DNA of 64,000 nucleotides from Cephalotus follicularis. Taxonomy: Eukaryota > Streptophyta > Magnoliopsida > Oxalidales > Cephalotaceae. Location of the stretch: contig BDDD01000317.1 of NCBI GenBank assembly GCA_001972305.1, forward strand, positions 250,508 through 314,507. Reading direction: 5' to 3'. Of the stretch, positions 25,035 through 36,526 are shown piece after piece. The position numbers and the translations under genes were made by a program. The first letter of the stretch is position 1; every line of letters begins with the position of its first letter. Below the pieces are notes generated by a model. That model did not search any database and was not told where the DNA came from. It saw only the letters and a list, made by a program, of their open reading frames with translations.

Positions 25035-26477
25035 GGCTAAACTACAAATTTAGTACTTGAACTTTCATTGAATTTGTAATTAGGTATTTAAACTTTATTT
25101 GTGTTCAATTAGGTAACAGAACTTCAAAATCGTGTTCAATTGGATACATGTCGTCACCATATTATAACGGCCACTAACGAAAAGAAAACGTGACAAGCGA
25201 CGTGGCTTTATGAAATATTAAACAAATAGAGATTTTTGACGTGTCATATGATCTGAAATATATAGCCACATGTCGACTTTTCATTAGTTGAAAAAAAAAA
25301 TCAACAAAAAGAAAAAAAACACCTTTAATTCGGCCATGAACCCTAGCTTTCTCTCCATTTTTTTTTACTCTCTTTTTTATTTTCTTCTCTTTTTTTAGGC
25401 TCTCATCTCCTCTCTCAAGCTCTCCCTCCTTCCCTCACTGTCACTCTCATGGTTGCACACATAAAGACATTAACCTCTCCTTTTTATTTTCACACGCCTC
25501 TGTACACACAAAGTGATGCCCCCACTCCCTTTCATCTCTCTGGTTCCTCAAGTTTTCCCTTTTCTCTTAACTTTTTTTTTTGGAACAGAGGAGTAATAGA
25601 GGGTACCACCTTGGGTGATGGTAATTAAACTCGGATCTTCGCTAGGGATTGTAGATCGGCATGGCGACCGGAGACGGCGGTTGACGCACATGTACGGTTT
25701 TCTTTTCTTTTTTTTCTTTTTTTAAATATATGTATATGTATATACTAATTTACTCCCTCTCCCTCTTTTGTGTTGTGGATTGTTGATTTGTGGTGTGGTG
25801 GTTGGTTTTGGGTAATCGGTGTTTGGTGGGAGAGGCTACAGCAGGGGTTGTTTGAGAGGTAGTTTGGGTGTAGCAAAGGTAATGGTAGTGGGTTGTGGTA
25901 CTGGTTTATGAGAATGACAGTCGGTATTTGTGGTTTCGGTTTGGTGGAGAATTTCGGCACTGGGCATTGAGGGTGGTTCGATTGCGATTGGGGCAGGGGT
26001 TGAGTGGGTCTATGATGGTGTGTGCGAGTGTGTGACAGTAGTGGTCACGGGTTGGTGTGTGGCTGCTTGTGTGCCTGAAGATGGAGATTACTTTTTGGTT
26101 TTTCGATTGTAATTCTCCTTTTTTCTCTTTCTGCTGCTAATTCTCCGTTTGTAATTTTGCTATGAATTTTGCTATATGAAGATGGTGTGTGTGAGAAGAT
26201 GATTTTTGTTTGTGATGGATTTAGAAGTGAAAGCTAGGGTTCATAGCCGAATTGAATGTGTGTTTTTTTTTCTTTTTGTGAAAGTCGACACTTGTTCATA
26301 TTTTCAAATCACGTCAAAAATCTCTATTTGTTTAATATTTTATAAAGCCATCTTGTAAGCACGTTTTCTTTTCATTAGTGGCCGTTATGATATGGTGACG
26401 GCAGGTATCCAAAGTTCTGTTAGCTAATTGAAAGTTCAAGTCAATGAAAATTCAAGTAATAAATTTGTAGTTTAGCC
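25035..26477. mobile_element. Non-autonomous Mutator-like element, long TIRs, 9-bp target duplication
   Basis: The direct repeat aaatatcta flanks it exactly (25026-25034 and 26478-26486); 9 bp is the hallmark of Mutator-type transposition. The ends are inverted repeats starting GGCTAAACTACAAATTT. They stay alignable with small indels over about 316 bp on the left (25035-25350) and 248 bp on the right (26230-26477). The roughly 880-bp interior holds pyrimidine-rich, then G/T-rich sequence and no transposase. It lies about 1.5 kb upstream of the PRR reading frame and may have altered that promoter. Confidence 0.92.
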
Positions 26478-26486
26478 AAATATCTA

Positions 26487-28025
26487 CGTACACCAGAACT
26501 TTAGTTCCCCGTTTCTAAATCAGTCTCTGCTTACTCTCTCGTCCAAGTTTATGTTTCATTTTTAAGAAAAAACCTAAAAATGTTATGAGTTTTGTTTTTT
26601 GAAGTTTTTTTTAGCATTGATGATTGGATCGAGCTCGAATCAAGTGTAGAAGGTATAAGTTAATTCACTAACATATCTTCTCCTGATTTTACGTTTATTT
26701 ATATGTTTATGTATTTTTGGTGATGCTTTTAAGTTTCAAGGTTCGATTCTTTCTTCTCTACTTCTCTTCCGGCATTCTCTGTTTTTATTTATTTATTTAT
26801 CTTTTTGGTTAATATTTTGCTTTGTTTAATGATTAATTTACTATTCAAATTCCGATAAACTATTCTTCTCCTGCATTTTCTGTTTGTTTGCTGGGAAAAC
26901 TAACGAGATAATATATCGATTGTGATTCTTTTTTTTTCCTCTCAGTTCAGTTGATAAGTTTGTTATCTATTGTTTTTTTTAAAGTTAAAGATTCAAATTC
27001 GTGATTGATTTTTCTTTTGCTGCGTTTCTGCTGGAGCTATTACTGATTCTTGTTAACTGGACTGAGAAACCAATTGCTTTATTGCTATAGAAATTCGAAA
27101 CCTTCTCTCTCTTTTAGATAGAGAGAAAAACTTCTAAAGCTATTTAAAAATAGATAATTTTAAACTTTGATATCTGGAATTTGTCTTGGTTACATATGTA
27201 TGTATGTGTGTGTATTATATATATATATATTGTTTCATTAGCTTCAGTTGAATATTTGCATGTGATGTTTTCTTTTTCTATGTCCTGCTGCCTTATTTTA
27301 GCATTATACATATAATTCATACACTACTATCGTATTTTTTTTTGGGTAAACTCTCTTGTAATGGATCGATTGTTTTTTTATAAAAGGCAATGTTATTGCT
27401 TTTCCAATGTCCATCTTTGTTTTCTGTTTGCTTGTGGTGCAAATGTTGGAATGAAAATTGAATCTCACATTGGAGAAAGCAGTAAACAAAGAATCTTTAT
27501 CAAGTTAAACACTTAATGATCTTTTAGTGATCAATTTTAATATGTTGGGTGATGGTGATATATAAAAGATTCAGAATAGTAAGATTTCCTCCCCTTTCAT
27601 ATATTTTTTTTAAACAACCACAAGGCATTTACGATTCGAAATTTAGGATGCACAAGAGGCTTTTTTTCTTGACCTTCTACCTTCGAGTATAAATCAGCGA
27701 CCGACAATAAATGTTAGGTTTGAATAATCGTAATTTGTATCATATCTTTCTCGAATAACATATGAGGTTTTAGTAAATAATTTTGTGGTTATGATTGGAT
27801 CCATGCGAATTGCAGTATACTTTAAATTTGTGATTTTCTCTGACATCTTACAGAGATATCTCTTTATTTTCTTTTGTACTAATTGTTGAAGGAATCTTAA
27901 CGGAGAAGCTAGTATCTTGAAGACAACAGGACGTGCAAATACTCTTAGAAAATGGAAAATATTTTCTCACTAACTCAATCAAGTGCATTCCTAGTTAATG
28001 GTCTTTATAAATCTTGTTGATGCAG
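26487..28025 (+). promoter_or_regulatory. Presumed promoter and 5' leader of the PRR-type gene
   Basis: AT-rich DNA with pyrimidine tracts and simple repeats (TATG/TGTG and (TA)n around 27190-27230). The chosen ATG (28026) follows a TGCAG that looks like a 3' splice site, so the 5' UTR probably holds an intron whose donor I could not place. No specific transcription-factor site is claimed. Confidence 0.4.
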
Positions 28026-30420
28026 ATGGTTCAGATGAATAATGATGACCCAGTGACCAATGGGTTGTCGCAATTAAGCAAACATGTGCAAGTTGAGCAC
28101 AAGATAATAAGGAGTGGGATCAGGGGTGAGTGCCAGGGGCTCTCAGGCAAAGATGAGTCGCAGATTAATGAAGCTCTAGGAGATGTAAATGATAGTTGGA
28201 TGGAAGCAAATCAAGTCCAGGCACATGTGCGGGATTCCCTGTGGAGGCCGCACCAACAGCCCCAAGGGCCTGTGGTTTTCTGGGAGAGATTTCTACCTTT
28301 TAGGTCTCTGAAAGTTCTACTGGCGGAAAGTGATGATTCAACATGCCATGTTGTCAGTGCATTGCTTCGAAAGTGTGGCTATGATGGTCAGTTACTTTTC
28401 ATGACCTAAATTGGTTTTAGCTTATGATCTTAAACTTGAGGTATTAGAATATTATCTTCTAAATTTTGGTGCTTTAAAATCGCTGAGATTAAGTATAGAC
28501 TTCATATAATGTGAAATGCGGAAGCCCTTCTTTGATTTTGGTCTATTCTCATTGATGTTGGTCTCTTCTCTGCATTATCGTGAATTACTCTCTGGTGTAT
28601 TTTCACATTTCAAGTTAACTTTGTGCCTGTGTTTGCGCACAGTATTTTTTTTTTTTTAAATTATGTGTGCACACTTGTGTAGAATGTGCGTTTGCATGCG
28701 TGCGCTCGTGTGTGTGTTGGGGTGTTGTGGGGTAAAGGATAAATTATCATTTCCTTTTAATGCAAGATTGCTCTTCATGTTATAATACTCTATCACTCAT
28801 GAAAGTAAACATCTTCTACAATCTTGCAGTAACTGCAGTGGCAAATGGTCGACAAGCTTGGAAAATCTTGAAAGATTCAAACAATTGTATTGATCTTGTC
28901 TTAACTGAGGTAGTCATGTCTTGTTTATCAGGCATTGGCCTATTATGCAAGCTTATGAACAATAACACTTGCAAGAAAATACCTGTGATTAGTGAGTACA
29001 TTTCCAAAACTCTTTCTTGCTTTCTTAGTGAAACTTTTTACCTGGATAGTACTTTATAAATTGATACTTTTAACTGCTACAACTGATTGAGTTTTGTGTG
29101 CAGTGATGTCATCTCATGATTCTCTGAGAATAGTATTTAACTGTTTGACAAAGGGTGCTGTTGACTTTTTGTTGAAGCCTATTCGAAAGAATGAACTTAA
29201 AAACCTCTGGCACCACGTTTGGCGAAAATGCCACAGGGTGAGTTGCTACAGGTATCTCATTTAATGTAAAAAACCATACATGATGGACTCTGAATTTCAG
29301 ATTGGTCCTTGTATGTGCATTTAACTGTCAACTGTTGAGGCATCCCAACTAGATAAACAAAGCGTTGATTTTTTTTTTTGGAGTCATGTCATTGGATCTT
29401 ATCTCAACTCTTGAAATTTTGGAAACTTCGCACTTATCTTTTTAACTTTTATTTCATTTTCTGTTTTCACCATTTATTTACTTATATTAGTATCACAGCC
29501 TGCTCTTCAGTTTTGAATTCACTGTTCATTGTTTTCATCAGTCTAGTTATATTGGGAGTGACAGTAGTATACGAACTGAAAAATCCACAAAGTCTAAAGA
29601 TGCTGAAGAGTCGAACAACACTGGCAGCAATGATGAGGATGATAGTGGAATTGGTTTGAATGGAAGTCACAAAGGAAGTGGCACCCTGGTATTTCCCTTA
29701 ATTTTATCTCATACATTTGCTATATTTACCGAAATAAGATGCACTCACTTACTTCGCCGGTTGGTGGTTAGCCTGATTGCCCATTTCTTTCAATGCAAGT
29801 CTGGAAATGGTCAAGCAACCTTTATCTTCTATCGTTATCACTTGGACTAAGTTCAAGTGTTTAACGCTCCACATTCTCACAATTCCTTTCAATTTTGGAC
29901 TTTTCCCCTCTCAAATTTGCAAAATGTCCGCTTACAATTTGCTGCCTTGGCAGCATTTTCTAACTTCACATTCACTTTCCGCTGGATTTGGGAATATCAA
30001 GTACATGTTGTAGTTGATAAAACAAGTCACTTATCCTCTTTTAGATGTTGGATTGTGAGTAGTGTAGATATGGCAAAATGTCATGCAGCTCAGGGTGCAA
30101 TTGCATGCCATGAGATTTTGAGAAAAAATGTTATCTGTAAAATTTTCAATTTTTACATAATGCGCGTAACCTTAAAAAGGAAAAAAATAAATTAGACCTA
30201 ATTTCGTATACCCTGAAGCAAAGTTGTGGATTCTCCACTAAGTGTAGATAAAGCAAATTTGAATCTGACCTGGCAATTGGACAATTAGATTAAAATTTGT
30301 ATGAATGGCAAAAAGAATCCATGCATAGATCTGCTTAATTTCTAGGAAAATTTTATTTTCTACAAAGGTTAGTAAATGTTTGTGATCTACGACTTGATTG
30401 ATGTAGCTATAAGTGTCAAT

Positions 30421-30948
30421 AGGTGTTCGTTTTTTACCAAAAATAAAAAAAGGGAACTGAATTTTTGAATTCGTTTCGGTTATTTTAGTTATTTTTGTAA
30501 TTTGATGCAAAAATTGAAAAACTGAACTAACTTCGGTTCAGTTTTCAGTTTAGGCTTTTGAAAATTTTGTTAAACTGAAAATCAAAATTTTTAATTAATT
30601 AATTAATTAATTAATTAATGTTTTATTAATGTGAGTTATGGATTTGAAGATTTCTATTTGATTATTTGTGATGTAATTATATTGTAATATGTGTTTAGTT
30701 TATAATTTAATTACTTATGATGTAATTGTGTTTAATTTATGTTAATTTTATATTTTAAAATATTTAGTTTATTTTTCAAGGATTTTTTTTGAAAAATTCG
30801 GTAAATTTGATTTTAACCAAAAAAAATAATATATTTTTGATTTTTCCTAACTTCGGTTTGGTGTTAGGTTTTAAGGAATGAAAAACAGAAGAAAAAAAAC
30901 GAACCGAACTATTATTTCAGTTCGGTTTTAACCAATTGAACACCTTTA
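30421..30948. mobile_element. Candidate small inverted-repeat element in PRR intron 4
   Basis: It begins AGGTGTTCG and ends GAACACCTTTA, with inverted AACCGAA/TTCGGTT-rich arms. The word gtcaat lies on both sides (30415-30420, 30949-30954) as a possible target duplication. A (TTAA)n run lies inside (about 30592-30619). The following stretch to about 31446 is rich in GGTTC/GAACC words and ends in CCCACCCCTA, suggesting a second, related remnant. Neither encodes a protein. Confidence 0.45.
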
Positions 30949-32774
30949 GTCAATAGCATAACTTTAAAACATATGGGCCCCATAGATATGGTTCGGTGCA
31001 CGTGTTGTCGAGCGCAATTTTTCTTTTTGAAAAATTGACCGTTTAAATTTAAATTAATTATTTTAATTAGTTAAAAAGATTCAATTGACTTAAAAATTGA
31101 TATACATGATCTATAAATATTGAACATCAAATTTAACGGTTAGATTTATAAAATCTAAAACTGTACAACCAAAGCCGAGACCAGATGATTCCGAACTAAA
31201 TCGGAACCACAAATACGGTTCTAGATTCGATTCTGATTTTTTTTTTTGCCGTTTTACCATGGTTTTGATGTTATTTTTGCTTTAAATTTTACCGGTTCTA
31301 AACCGGTTCCGGTGAACAATAAATTCAGTTCCATAACCTGTTGAAACGGTTCTTGAAACTAGAACCAAATGTGTATTTTTTGGGGGTTCCAGTTCAAATA
31401 TTTTAGGGTCGGTTCTGGTTAGAACCGGAACCATGCCCACCCCTAACAAAATCTAAACAATAAATTAAATAATTTCTGGTTTTTTAGGTTTCGGTATAAC
31501 GTCACGTGTTGTTACATGTTATACTGGACATATTGGGTTTATATCATTCTAAAATATGTTGGTACATGTCTTATCATGACATGTGTAGTTCACTCCGAAT
31601 CTAAAGCTCATTTGCTCGAGAAACACATTATATATTTGTGTGTATCGTGCTTACAGGATCTAAATTAGTGTTCCAAACCATGAGAAATTTCAGTACTTTT
31701 AGGTGCTGATTTAAGGAATTAAAAGATAACTTGCTTTGATTAGCCAGAGAGAACTAGGATATAGCTGTGTTGGAAGCTGAATGCTAGCTGCATATTGGCT
31801 GAATACATAAAATACAGTAGGGAGGGAAACAAAGGAAGAGAAAAAAAGAGCATAGAGATTATCTTCATCTCACTAGGTTCTCTAAGCTTCATACTAGGGG
31901 GTCTTAGGCATTACATTTAGGTTTCGAACGTTATGATTCTAGAATTAGTTATGATTCTAGAATTAGTGGAGTTGGACAAGCATAATTACCTATGAAATTG
32001 GTTGGGAAAGGATTAAAAAAATCAATGAACAAAGAAGAAAAAAATATTTCTCAATATGGCAAATTTGAAGTCCGAGGTACTCCTATTCCACAAGTATCAC
32101 GTTGTGATTAACAATTGCACAACACTGTCATACGAAAATGGGAAAGTTTCGAATTTTTTGGCACTATCGTTCATTGAAAACTTGAAGCAGTGCACTTTCT
32201 CAGAGATCGACCTTCTCTAATTTAAGTAACACTTGGGCTCTATCTCCTTGCTACAAAGGGTTAAATATAAAGACCAAAATCATCTCTAGAATTGATGTAA
32301 GACTACTAACCTGCTTTATAAAAACGTTTCAATATTAGCCTCTGAGTTCCCGTAACAAGCCAATTAAAAAACATCTGCATGCAACTTGTTCCTACTTTGT
32401 AGAGCTCTTGGACAAAGAGGGCTGTAGAAGGGGATAGCCCCCAACCAAAGTCACCATGTGAGCGGTTAGCTGATCCTCCCTATAGCACTTGTGCCCAGTT
32501 TATTAATGCAAGACCGGAATCATTGTGCAACAACTGGGTGCCTGTGACAGCAACATGGGTGTATGAAGGGCAGGACGATGAACTTGGTATGCATGGCTTT
32601 GTTGCTGTAATAGTGATTGGCCTTCTCATTCTTTGGTATCTTCTTTTCTTCCTCTCAATACGGCATGCATTTGAATCTTTCAGACCATGTTGTAATGGGC
32701 AAAGACTTGGAGATAGGAGTACCAAGGAATTCAAATATGCAGCTAGAAAATCACGCTGCAAAGGAGCCAATCTA

Positions 32775-34320
32775 CATAGCTGGCATTACTAAAGATAAAA
32801 CTTCTGATGTGCACTCAAAAAATGGGGATGACAAACTGGATAAAGGACAACTGAAGGTCGATTGTGGGAAAGCTAATGGCAGTGCTGATCCCCAGATGGA
32901 GAGCTTAGTCTTTGACATCCCAAATGGTTTCTCCAAGGCCTTCAAGATGAAAGACAAACCCCTTTACGTTGCCATGGAAATACCTTCCATTAAGCTAAGT
33001 TTGAAGAGGCTGAGAGATGCTGGAGAGACTGGGACCCAGTGCCCATGACAGAAATGTGTTGAAACGTTCTGACCTTTCAGCCTTCTCAAGGATTGAGGAA
33101 AATCTGAATCTAATGAATCCATTAGTGACCTCCTATGTAAACTCAAACTTTAATTGTGATTTTTTTTTCTGTGTAGGTACATTTCTTTTTCAACAGCTAA
33201 CCACGCTCCAACAGCGAATGTAGGTAGCTGTTCTCCTCTTGATAATTGCTCAGAGGCAGCAAAAACAGAATCGATGCAAAATTTACAATGTAAATCAAAT
33301 AGTACTCCTAGTCAGCCTTCCAATTGCAGTAGTAACAACAATAACACTGGCTCCACAACCAATAATGTTCATACGAAACTAGTGGCATTCAAAGACAAGC
33401 CATCGCAGGAATCAACTGTCAAATGTCTCCATCCCTCTTCTGCCTTCCAAACAGTGCAAAATGGTCAGTCGTCTCCCCCACAGCCTATAATACCAGGATA
33501 GGCTGATGCTGAAATAGCAGACACAATTTTGGCTGAAGTTAGGGCCATGAAGCAGCAAGTCCAAGTGCAGCACGGCCATCACCATTACCACCATCACCAC
33601 GCAGCAGACCTTAGTGAAGAAAAGATATCAGATATAAACTCAAAAAAAGGGGATGACAAACTGGAGAATGGACAATGTGATACCAATAGTGAGAAACCCC
33701 ATGGCAAAGTTAGAAAGCATGCCGCTGTTCTACTGGATGTCGTCACTAACAGTACTAATCCTCATATGGAAAGCATAACCTTGGGCATCCCAAATGGTAT
33801 CTCAAAGGGCTCTAACTTGAAAGAAAAATCCCTTTCTGACCTTTCAGCCTTCTCAAGGTTTTAGGAAACTTTGAATCTAACTGAATTCATTAGTGACCTC
33901 CTATGACAGCTTAAAATTTGATTGTTGAAAATCTTATTATTGTGCAGGTATAACTCTGTTTCAGCTTCTAACCATGCTCCAAAAGAGAATGTAAGTAGCT
34001 GTTCTCCTCCTGATACTAGCTCAGTGGCATAAAAAACAGAACCGCTGCAAAATTTACAATCTAACTCATATTGTACTCCTCCCAATCAGCCTTCCAATGA
34101 CAGCAGTCACAACAATGGTATGGACTCCACTACCAATAATGTTTTCACAAAACCAGTGCCATTGAATGACCAACCAGCCCCCAAGTTGACTGTCAAATGT
34201 CTCCATCCCTCACCATCCCTCGCATGCCAAACAGTGCAAAATGGCATTTTATGGACATGGTCGTGGTGGTGGTGACACAATTTTGGCTCAAGCCAGGGGC
34301 TTGAATCAGCAAGTCCAAGT
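32775..34320 (+). repeat. Internal tandem duplication within the PRR gene, two units including an intron
   Basis: Unit 1 (about 32775-33600) and unit 2 (about 33600-34320) repeat in order a KxGDDKL segment, an IPNG segment, the LSDLSAFSR exon end, a short intron, a CSP segment, VKCLHPS, QTVQNG, TIL and the QQVQV-His run. Offsets between units are about 825 bp at the GDDKL segment and about 767 bp at the SAFSR segment. The intron is duplicated with its flanks, so this was genomic, not retroposed. Each unit has lost different pieces. The unit junction lies in a His-codon (CAC/CAT) run, a plausible misalignment site. Confidence 0.85.
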
Positions 34321-34356
34321 GCATCACCACCACCACGACCATGTCCATAAAATGCC
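34243..34356. repeat. Perfect 33-bp inverted repeat with 48-bp spacer in the last duplicated PRR unit
   Basis: The arm 34243-34275 is the exact reverse complement of 34324-34356. The right arm is the expected position of the family's His-rich coding tract (CAC/CAT codons). The left arm replaces sequence that unit 1 still has between the QNG and TIL segments. The replacement shifts the reading frame. Confidence 0.9.
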
Positions 34357-35096
34357 TAAGCAACAGAATGCCGCCCAAGATGAACTGTATATGGTGGCAG
34401 TCGGTCCGCAGTGCGGGTCAACCCTTGCGTTGAGTACACCACCTATCGAAGGGAATGCTGGTAATCACAGTTTGAATGGGAGTAGCATTGCTGTAAATGT
34501 CAGAGGAATAAACATGGGAAGTGATAATGAGGTAGCTGGGAAAGGCAGGACCAGTAGCGGCATTGGATTTGAGGGCCGGATTGGAGTTAATCAAAACTGT
34601 TCCCGTCACAGAGAAGTTGCTTTAAAAAAATTTCGCCAGAAGAGAAAAGAGAGGTGCTTTGAGAAGAAGGTAATGGAATTGACTCGACTTTGAGAACAAG
34701 GAGTAAGCAAATGCTTGCTTTAAAATAGATTTTGTCAACTTTCTTAGGATGGAGATCAATCACACTGTGAAGCATTTAATAACTTTTTTTTTAATTGGAG
34801 TTGGTAAAACCCTTCTATGCTACCTTTCACAGATGTGCTGACACACAAAATTACATCGCGCTCTTAAAAATCAACATAGTCTATTTTCTTAAGATGTATA
34901 TGTTAAAGCAGCTAAGTAGATTTATACATGTAAAGAGTTGTGCTGTTGACCTAATGCTATTATATGAAATTTCTTCTATTATCTTCAGGTTTGATACCAC
35001 AGCAGGAAGAAATTGGCAGAACAGAGACCACGTGTTCAAGGACAATTTGTGCGACAGGTGGTAGATGTAAATAAAGACAAGGAGACGCATAGCTAA

Positions 35097-36526
35097 CCCC
35101 AACTCTTCCACAATGGCGTTTGCGGAAATATGGAAGGGAGCATTTAGATTCAGCTGTATAGGATGTGGGCAGGTTTTCGTTTAAAGTTACAAAAAAGACA
35201 CCAGGATCTGTATATTATGGTTGTGTGTGCACTTACACGGCTATACCTAAAACTAATACCAAAACCCAGGAAGATAGCATACTCTAAGAAACTCTTAATT
35301 TGGTGCTGTTTTTCAAGATTCAATGTCATAACTGGATGTTTGAACACTCATATTGTGTGATGGTCATCTTTTCTGTGTGGTTTTCCTATCATTTCCTATC
35401 ATTTCCTTTGATTTATTTTTTTTCCCTGCAGGTTTTGCTTTAATTTAGAAAGTTTCACTCAGATGTTCAGGCAACAAAATGAATACATAATGGGAGAATC
35501 ACAGGATTCAGGGCATTCATCTTCATTTTCAATGCTATGCGGATTGGTTGATGCATGATTTCGGTAAGTGATTTATATAATCAAATGTAGTGAAAACAGC
35601 TGCAGGAATGAGTATATAGTGCGTCATGATTTATCAACAATGATTTCAGGTATCTACCACAGAAAAAGTACACTTTATGTTTTCCATTATAACCGACATC
35701 ATAAATTAGGCTACAGATCATATAAGTAAGCATGAGTTAGTTCACCTGGCATGTCATTGTTGAATACAGGGAATTGAATGAGAATCAGTTTCCATTTCTG
35801 AACCAGTGTAACTGAAACAGGATATTCATGTTAGACACCAGAGTAGGAGATAGAGGGAAACTAAAACTGGCTTGGGGCAAAATTAGTTTTGAGCTCAGCA
35901 TTATTTTTATTACATGGCAGAAATCTGTGGACTTTCTGGATGAAGTAAAAAAAAGAAATCAACACATGATAAAAAATGTGTGAAATAAGTACTCAATATA
36001 AAATACAATTGTAGAACTACAATATTTTCCACGCATGGCAACAACTTAAAACATTTTTGGTACTACATTAGTACTCTATTAAGATTCACAGTTGAAAGTA
36101 TCAACTATTATGAGGAACAAAGAGGATTACCAACCCTTGTATAGTCATCATTGGACCTAAAGAAAAATGGATGCAATAGCCCATCTATTTCACTACCATA
36201 TTTCTTTTTTCACTTTTTCTATTTTTTTTGTTTTTACTCAATGCAAACACTAGTTTGCATCCTTGCCCAATGCAGCATACTATGCTGAAATGCACATCCA
36301 TGATTCCAGAGCAGGGCAAGAATGTGAATAGGAATTCAACAATCCAGAGATGCAACAACAAGATTTTGGAGGAATATAATCCCTTTTCTCTTCTGCAATT
36401 GGTAGTACAAGACTAGTGATTCAAAACACACAACTAGAAGACGCCCTCTGTATAATGCCACCAAAACGGAGTTCTTTCTGCAAAATAGTGTTAACAATCA
36501 ATTTTCACTAAATCTTCGATTCTCTC
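35097..36526. other. Intergenic region between the PRR gene and ELP6 (tail to tail)
   Basis: It holds the 3' UTR side of the PRR gene (plus) and of ELP6 (minus). Base composition is less AT-extreme up to about 35560. No gene, RNA or clear transposon was recognised. Confidence 0.5.

Larger units (their letters stand above)
28026..35096 (+). pseudogene. PRR7: PRR7/PRR37-type pseudo-response regulator, disrupted
   Basis: PRR7-type proteins are transcriptional repressors of the plant clock, with an N-terminal receiver-like domain and a C-terminal CCT motif. Exons in family order: 28026-28386, 28830-28991, 29104-29237, 29542-29688, 32403-32586, 32684-33090, 33177-34669 and 34989-35096. The receiver (about residues 90-210) is complete, with the family's Glu in place of the phospho-Asp (LTEVV) and [16 protein letters not shown]. 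Downstream it is broken. A one-base frameshift lies near 33034-33036, a splice donor is GA at 33091-33092, TAG is at 33499-33501, and a TAA occurs near 34031. A rearrangement shifts the frame at 34243. A TGA at 34992-34994 replaces the first Arg of the CCT core, although the rest of CCT (KKLAEQRPRV) is still readable. A truncated receiver-only product of roughly 450 residues remains possible. The 2.7 kb intron 4 is swollen by repeats. Confidence 0.88.

Noticed and set aside
25930-26112. 60-codon frame inside the Mutator-like element as a possible captured gene
   Set aside because: It is G/T-biased low-complexity sequence with no recognisable domain; capture is kept only as a question for a search.
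32523-34693. Several separate small genes in the 3' half of the PRR locus
   Set aside because: All frames align in order with one PRR7-type protein; the fragmentation is due to frameshifts, stops and the duplication.
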